Positions 6,819-10,791 of a stretch of DNA of 10,791 bases are shown here, one piece after another. The position numbers were made by a program, and so were the translations under genes. The DNA lies in contig JABIME010000242.1 in the NCBI GenBank assembly GCA_018654125.1, forward strand, positions 1 through 10,791, in the 5' to 3' direction. Position 1 is the stretch's first letter. Every line of letters begins with the position of its first letter. The stretch comes from Candidatus Cloacimonadota bacterium (GTDB taxonomy: Bacteria; Cloacimonadota; Cloacimonadia; Cloacimonadales; TCS61). The notes beneath the pieces were generated by a model. That model worked only from the letters and a program-made list of their open reading frames with translations. It was not told the DNA's origin and made no database searches.

Positions 6819-7439
6819 ATGAAAAAGATAATAATACTTATAGCCCTTCTTACATTCGCTTTACTATTAACAGCTGAAGAGGATTTGAAGCATGGTCTTG
6901 GATTTACCGGTGGAATGATTTCAGGTAGCGGTTTTTCTTACCGTCAAATGAACGAAACCTATGGTTTTCAATTTGCTTTTGGTGCAATTTCAATTGGAGA
7001 TACTGACGACACATATTTTGAAGATGAGTATGATAGCTATTGGTGGCATGATACAGATTCTAATCATATAATTGAAGATGAAGGGATCTTCTATCATACA
7101 AATTTTGGAGCTTCTTATTACAAATTTTTACATAAAGGGAAAAAATCTACATTCTACTTTTTAACCGGAGTAGCAACTTATATTAATTTTGGAGAAGTGA
7201 GTGAGCAGGTTTACGGATATAATGATGTTGATGAAATTTGGGAATCTGTTGGTGAACCAACTGAAAATAATGAAGTTAATATTCGTGCAAATGTTGGTTT
7301 TGGCATCGGAATAGATTATAAATTAACAGAAAATATACACCTAAATTTGGATTGGCCTCTTGTCCTTTCTAAAAGTGATGAAGATTTTGATATTATAATG
7401 TACATCCCTCAAGCTGGTATCCATTATTATTTTAAATAG
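6819..7439 (+). CDS. Secreted outer-membrane beta-barrel-like protein of unknown function
   Basis: I chose the ATG at 6819 over an in-frame TTG at 6792 because AGGAG (6809-6813) sits five bases before it and it begins a classic signal peptide: MKK, then a hydrophobic run to about residue 17, then a likely cut near Thr-Ala at 18-19. The 206-residue product then shows alternating polar and hydrophobic strands, glycine-rich turns and many Tyr/Phe residues, and it ends in HYYFK, similar to the aromatic end of outer-membrane barrels. A segment at about 61-88 is unusually acidic and aromatic (many Asp/Glu with Tyr and Trp-Trp) and would suit a surface loop. No enzyme motif is seen. The next gene starts six bases after the stop. 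It is probably a small eight-stranded barrel; what it carries or binds is unknown. Confidence 0.75.
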   Translation: MKKIIILIALLTFALLLTAEEDLKHGLGFTGGMISGSGFSYRQMNETYGFQFAFGAISIGDTDDTYFEDEYDSYWWHDTDSNHIIEDEGIFYHTNFGASYYKFLHKGKKSTFYFLTGVATYINFGEVSEQVYGYNDVDEIWESVGEPTENNEVNIRANVGFGIGIDYKLTENIHLNLDWPLVLSKSDEDFDIIMYIPQAGIHYYFK

Positions 7440-7445
7440 CGTGTC

Positions 7446-8621
7446 ATGCGAGCAATAATAATTGTTATCGACAGCTTTGGAATTGGCGCTCTTGAAGATG
7501 CTGAAAATTATGGAGACGATGGTTCCAATACAGCCTTGCATATTTGCGAAACTGTAAATGGAGCAAAATGGCCAAACCTTACAAAGCTGGGATTGGGAAA
7601 TGCTTCCTTACTTTTGGGGAATGAGCTTCCCGGCTGTGAGGTTACAAATAACCCCTTAGCAAGTTTTGGCGTGATGAATGAAAAATCTCCTGGTAAAGAT
7701 ACAACTACCGGACATTGGGAATTAGCAGGCTTAGAACTAGAATCGGCTTTCACAACTTTCCCATCTGAGTTTCCTTCCTTTCCTAAAAAGTTATTAGATG
7801 ATTTTACGCGTGTTACAGGTAAAAAAATTATTGGAAATATAGCTGCATCTGGAACTGCCATAATCGAAGAGCTTGGTAAAGAACATTTAGAAACTGGAAA
7901 ACTGATTGTATACACATCCGGTGACTCAGTTTTTCAGGTTGCAGCACATGAGGATATTGTGCCTCTCAAAGAACTTTACGAGATCTGCAGCAAGGCAAGA
8001 ATTCTGTGTAATAAATATTATGTTGGAAGGGTTATCGCCCGTCCATTTGTAGGTTCACCCGGTAACTTCACACGAACAAAAGGCAGACATGACTATTCCA
8101 TAAATTATACAGGTGAAACCATCTTTGATCATCTTCAGAAAAACAATGTGAACACAGTTGGAGTTGGAAAAATCGGAGATATTTTTCTGGAAAAAGGAAT
8201 TAACGATTCTTACCATGATAAAGGTAATGATGCTTGCATGAAGAGAACAGAAGAGCTCCTTAGTGAACCCGCAGAAAGAGATGAGTTTATCTTTGTAAAT
8301 TATGTGGATACAGATATGCTTTATGGTCACCGTAGAAATCCACAAGGCTATTGTGATGAAGTTGAGAAGATCGATAAACATTTAGGCAGACTAATTAATA
8401 TCTTAAGAAAAGATGAGCTTCTAATAATTACAGCAGATCATGGTTGTGATCCAACCTTTAAAGGAACAGATCATACTAGAGAATATGTTCCACTTTTATG
8501 TTATCAAAAGGGATCTGAAATAGTAAATTTTGGTATTCGTAACCAATTTTCTGATGTTGCCGCATCTATTGCGAAATTCTTAAAAGTGCCTGCATATCCT
8601 CGAGGGATTTCATTTTTATAA
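7446..8621 (+). CDS. deoB: Phosphopentomutase DeoB
   Basis: This 391-residue cytoplasmic enzyme interconverts ribose 1-phosphate or deoxyribose 1-phosphate with the 5-phosphates, feeding nucleoside breakdown into the pentose pathway or glycolysis. It belongs to the alkaline phosphatase/phosphoglycerate mutase metalloenzyme superfamily. It carries the family start IDSFGIGALEDA (8-19) and KDTTTGHWE (84-92), which holds the phosphorylated active-site threonine. The two-manganese site should be formed by D9, D290, H295, D331, H332 and H343, in the motifs DTDMLYGH, ITADHG and TDHTRE. Spacing between the C-terminal ligands matches the known Bacillus enzyme. A cap domain lies roughly at 100-215. The length is normal. 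There is no obvious ribosome binding site, and the start is six bases after the barrel gene, suggesting coupling. No nucleoside phosphorylase or deoC is in the window. Confidence 0.96.
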   Translation: MRAIIIVIDSFGIGALEDAENYGDDGSNTALHICETVNGAKWPNLTKLGLGNASLLLGNELPGCEVTNNPLASFGVMNEKSPGKDTTTGHWELAGLELESAFTTFPSEFPSFPKKLLDDFTRVTGKKIIGNIAASGTAIIEELGKEHLETGKLIVYTSGDSVFQVAAHEDIVPLKELYEICSKARILCNKYYVGRVIARPFVGSPGNFTRTKGRHDYSINYTGETIFDHLQKNNVNTVGVGKIGDIFLEKGINDSYHDKGNDACMKRTEELLSEPAERDEFIFVNYVDTDMLYGHRRNPQGYCDEVEKIDKHLGRLINILRKDELLIITADHGCDPTFKGTDHTREYVPLLCYQKGSEIVNFGIRNQFSDVAASIAKFLKVPAYPRGISFL

Positions 8622-8634
8622 AATTATAATTAAA

Positions 8635-9711
8635 ATGAAAATATATAAACCTACTCTATTTTTAGATCTTCAGAAATGTAAGCAAAATATTCAGCGAATG
8701 TCTGAAAAGGTTAAAAAAAATAATCTAATTTTTCGACCTCATTTTAAAACACATCAATCTATCCAAATTGGAAAAATCTTCAAAGAATTTGGAATTAATA
8801 AAATTACTGTTTCTTCTGTGAAGATGGCTGAATATTTTGCAAATGCAGGCTGGAAAGATATCACTATAGCCTTTCCATTCAATCCGTTAGAGATAAATAA
8901 AATTGAAGTTCTATCAAAAAAGATCGATCTGAACATTCTTATCTCATCGCTAGAAAGTGCAGAAAAATTAATTGATTCTACAAATATATCGTTGAATTAT
9001 TTCATCGAAATTGATGCAGGATACCACCGTTCCGGGATTTTAGCTGATGAAATTGCGCAAATCGAAAGAGCCATACATCTTTTATCCCAACATAATTTCA
9101 AAGGATTCCTCACACATTCAGGAAACACTTATAATGCACAATCTACTAATGAAATATTATTTATTCATCAGCAAACGACCTTAATAATGAAAGATCTCAA
9201 AAGTAAATTTACTACACAATTCCCAAAAATTATAGCTTCGGTTGGCGATACACCATCTTGTTCTCTTGCAGAAAACTTTGAGAATATCGATGAGATCCGC
9301 CCAGGTAATTTTGTGTTTTTTGATCTGATGCAATACCATTTGGAAGTTTGTGACCTAGCCGATATTGCTGTTTGTGTAGCTTGCCCAGTTGTAGATATTA
9401 ATCGTCATAGAAAGCAGATCGTTATTTATGGTGGCGGAATTCATTTTTCTAAAGAGTTTATAATGCAAAATGGGATGAAGAACTATGGGCAAGTAGTTAA
9501 ACTAAATGATCTTGATTGGCAAGAATCTGCAGGATCTTCCTACCTGATTACACTCTCACAAGAACATGGCATCATTCAAGCTTCTGATGAGTTAATTAAT
9601 GAAATTTCTATTGGAGATATTATAGGAATAATACCTGTTCACTCTTGTATGACTGCGAACCTCATGGGTTCGTATAAAACTTTAGATAACCAGATATTTG
9701 ATCATAAGTAG
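8635..9711 (+). CDS. Fold-type III PLP enzyme of the D-threonine aldolase / D-serine dehydratase family
   Basis: This 358-residue protein has the alanine-racemase-like N-terminal barrel, with the PLP lysine K38 in FRPHFKTH (33-40). Further barrel motifs are EIDAGYHRSG (125-134), THSGNTY (160-166) and SVGDTPS (202-208), which holds the cofactor phosphate, then EIRPGNFVFFD (220-230) and YGGGIHFS (265-272). The C-terminal beta domain has SQEHG (308-312) and VHSC (335-338). H336 and C338 fit the His-x-Cys zinc pair known in eukaryotic-type D-serine dehydratase, whereas characterised D-threonine aldolase uses His-x-Asp for manganese. The substrate is thus a D-hydroxy amino acid, with dehydratase at least as likely as aldolase. 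No clear ribosome binding site is seen; the ATG is 13 bases after deoB. A transporter gene follows after eight bases. Confidence 0.85.
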   Translation: MKIYKPTLFLDLQKCKQNIQRMSEKVKKNNLIFRPHFKTHQSIQIGKIFKEFGINKITVSSVKMAEYFANAGWKDITIAFPFNPLEINKIEVLSKKIDLNILISSLESAEKLIDSTNISLNYFIEIDAGYHRSGILADEIAQIERAIHLLSQHNFKGFLTHSGNTYNAQSTNEILFIHQQTTLIMKDLKSKFTTQFPKIIASVGDTPSCSLAENFENIDEIRPGNFVFFDLMQYHLEVCDLADIAVCVACPVVDINRHRKQIVIYGGGIHFSKEFIMQNGMKNYGQVVKLNDLDWQESAGSSYLITLSQEHGIIQASDELINEISIGDIIGIIPVHSCMTANLMGSYKTLDNQIFDHK

Positions 9712-9719
9712 TAACAATA

Positions 9720-10577
9720 ATGACTAATAAATCAAAAGCTGTAACATTAATGCTGATCTCTTCATTAGCATTTGCGCTAAGTGCTGCTGCAGTTAAGCTT
9801 GCTGGAGAAATTCCTATCTTTGAAAAAGTGTTTTTTAGAAATATTATTTCCGTTATTGTTGCCTACTTCATTTTAAAACAAAAAAAAATGCCTGTTTTGG
9901 GAAGATTAGAAAATCAGAAGTTTCTAATTTTGCGTTCTCTATTAGGTATTTTGGCAATGGTTCTCTATTTTTACGCTATTAGTAATTTGGTTTTAGCAGA
10001 TAGTGCTATGTTGCATAAATTATTCCCATTTTTTGTTACGATTTTTGCTGCTCTTTTCTTAAAAGAAAAAGTCTCAAAAATACAAATCCCGGCTTTAATT
10101 TTAGTTTTTCTTGCTGCACTTCTAATTATTAAACCTCGTTTTGATTATAGCATTTTGCCTGCTCTTGCGGGTTTTGGAACAGCTGTAATATCTGGCATGA
10201 CTTACACTTTAGTTCGTTTCTTAAGAGATCGGGAGCATCCTTCTACTATTGTATTTTATTTCTCTTTTGCTTCATTAGTTATTCTTACACCTTTTGTGGT
10301 ATTAGATTTTCAAATACCTACACCGGAGCAATGGTTCTACCTTCTTATGATTGGGGTATTTGCATCGATAGGACAATTCGCGCTAACTTATGCATATCAC
10401 TATGAAAAAGCATCAGAAATTGCTATCTACAATTATTCCAATATAATTTTTGCAGCAATTATTGGATTCTTTATATGGGGAGAAATTTCTGATTTTTGGA
10501 GTATCGTAGGTGGATCTGCTATTATATTAATATCAATTTTCGTATTTATATACAATAATAAAATTTCTAGTAAGTAA
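9720..10577 (+). CDS. EamA-family (drug/metabolite transporter superfamily) permease
   Basis: This 285-residue inner-membrane protein has about ten predicted membrane spans, roughly at 7-29, 34-52, 68-90, 95-114, 121-138, 145-166, 176-195, 205-224, 238-254 and 259-277. They form two EamA repeats (about 8-137 and 147-277). The second repeat ends its ninth span with the typical glycine-then-acidic pattern FFIWGE (250-255). Short basic loops (KQKK, RDRE, KEK) fit the usual topology. Members export or import amino acids, nucleosides or other small metabolites, and the substrate cannot be read from sequence. Position directly after a D-amino-acid enzyme and deoB makes an amino-acid or nucleoside-related substrate an attractive inference only. 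No strong ribosome binding site is seen; the start is eight bases past the previous stop. Confidence 0.9.
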   Translation: MTNKSKAVTLMLISSLAFALSAAAVKLAGEIPIFEKVFFRNIISVIVAYFILKQKKMPVLGRLENQKFLILRSLLGILAMVLYFYAISNLVLADSAMLHKLFPFFVTIFAALFLKEKVSKIQIPALILVFLAALLIIKPRFDYSILPALAGFGTAVISGMTYTLVRFLRDREHPSTIVFYFSFASLVILTPFVVLDFQIPTPEQWFYLLMIGVFASIGQFALTYAYHYEKASEIAIYNYSNIIFAAIIGFFIWGEISDFWSIVGGSAIILISIFVFIYNNKISSK

Positions 10578-10578
10578 T

Positions 10579-10606
10579 TAGCTATAAAGCAAATAGTTAT
10601 AATTTT
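10579..10606 (+). terminator. Weak candidate terminator after the transporter gene
   Basis: TAGCTAT (10579-10585) can pair with ATAGTTA (10593-10599), including one G-U pair, around a seven-base loop, followed by TAATTTT. The stem is short and A+T-rich, so termination would be inefficient. It begins right after the transporter stop. Confidence 0.3.
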
Positions 10607-10612
10607 CGCAGT

Positions 10613-10627
10613 TGAGATTCATTCTCA
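10613..10627. promoter_or_regulatory. Candidate Fur/PerR-type operator
   Basis: TGAGATTCATTCTCA is a 7-1-7 near-palindrome (six of seven pairs are symmetric). It matches the classic Fur box TGATAATNATTATCA at 11 of 14 defined positions. It lies 70 bases before the start of a Fur-family gene and ten bases upstream of a possible -35 box. This suggests autoregulation by the encoded repressor. The match is by eye against one consensus. Confidence 0.45.
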
Positions 10628-10636
10628 TTAAAATAC

Positions 10637-10668
10637 TTGACTAATTAACCCCTAATATTTCTTATGAT
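10637..10668 (+). promoter_or_regulatory. Possible promoter of the Fur-family gene
   Basis: TTGACT at 10637-10642 resembles a -35 box and TATGAT at 10663-10668 resembles a -10 box. The spacer is 20 bases, longer than the ideal 17. The -10 would lie about 29 bases before the start codon, a workable distance. The candidate operator sits just upstream. Confidence 0.3.
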
Positions 10669-10696
10669 TTTCTAGATGAATCAGGAGGAGAATGTT

Positions 10697-10791
10697 ATGA
10701 AAAAGGAAAAAGAGCTCTATCGGGAATTTTTACAATCTAAAAACCTTAAGCTAACTAAACCCCGTCTTATTATTATGGAAGCAGTATTCGA
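10697..10791 (+). CDS. Fur-family transcriptional regulator, N-terminal fragment (cut by window end)
   Basis: The first 31 residues are visible. They contain FLQSKNLKLTKPRLIIMEAVF (11-31), which matches the start of the winged-helix DNA-binding domain of Fur, PerR and Zur (pattern: FL..kGLklTkqR..Il..f). An AGGAGGAG run at 10683-10690, six bases before the ATG at 10697, fixes this start over an in-frame ATG at 10676. Whether it senses iron, zinc, manganese or peroxide depends on C-terminal ligands outside the window. A Fur-box-like palindrome upstream suggests it controls its own gene. Confidence 0.85.
   Translation, partial: MKKEKELYREFLQSKNLKLTKPRLIIMEAVF

Noticed and set aside
7508..7915. 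135-codon minus-strand open frame inside deoB
   Set aside because: It is antisense to a conserved enzyme with all catalytic residues present; there is no credible start site or family signature.
1..10791. CRISPR array, transposon ends, tRNA or rRNA genes
   Set aside because: I saw no regularly spaced repeats, terminal inverted repeats with a transposase, or cloverleaf or rRNA signatures anywhere in the window.

Overview
The window comes from an A+T-rich bacterium with two membranes. The evidence is a secreted beta-barrel-like protein with a C-terminal phenylalanine-lysine end, and a membrane-anchored SPOR protein. My best guess is a fermentative member of the Fibrobacteres-Chlorobi-Bacteroidetes superphylum or a relative such as Cloacimonadota. 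That rests on protein style (RsmE and OadA sequence character, biotin-dependent decarboxylase locus) and is an inference, not a demonstrated placement.

Layout. Positions 1-101 hold the tail of a small protein that looks like the end of an oxaloacetate decarboxylase gamma (OadG-family) subunit. It is followed at 153-2057 by the biotin-carrying carboxyltransferase/decarboxylase alpha subunit (oadA). A strong symmetric hairpin at 2109-2142 separates oadA from a convergent minus-strand gene (2167-3582). That gene encodes an inner-membrane-anchored protein with three tandem SPOR domains and a C-terminal bacterial SH3 domain. A 287-base, very A+T-rich divergent intergenic region follows. From 3870 everything is on the plus strand. 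rsmE (16S rRNA methyltransferase), an HD-domain CCA-type tRNA nucleotidyltransferase and a small helical charged protein form a tightly packed RNA-maturation operon that ends at a hairpin terminator (6371-6402).

Next is a 112-residue orphan (6444-6782). It resembles only the N-terminal helical part of larger proteins and carries an out-of-frame coding-like tail, so it may be a gene remnant. A second close-packed run follows: an outer-membrane beta-barrel-like protein (6819-7439), phosphopentomutase deoB (7446-8621), a fold-type III PLP enzyme of the D-threonine aldolase/D-serine dehydratase family (8635-9711) and an EamA drug/metabolite transporter (9720-10577), with gaps of only 6-13 bases. 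The window ends inside the N-terminus of a Fur-family metal or peroxide regulator (from 10697). A near-palindromic 15-base Fur-box-like site (10613-10627) lies in front of it.

Most of the window is housekeeping and catabolic genes. I did not find a convincing new multi-gene system, CRISPR array, insertion sequence, tRNA or rRNA. The observations most worth a second look are the triple-SPOR plus SH3 protein, the degenerate orphan at 6444-6782, the Fur-box candidate, and the small helical protein coupled to the tRNA nucleotidyltransferase.
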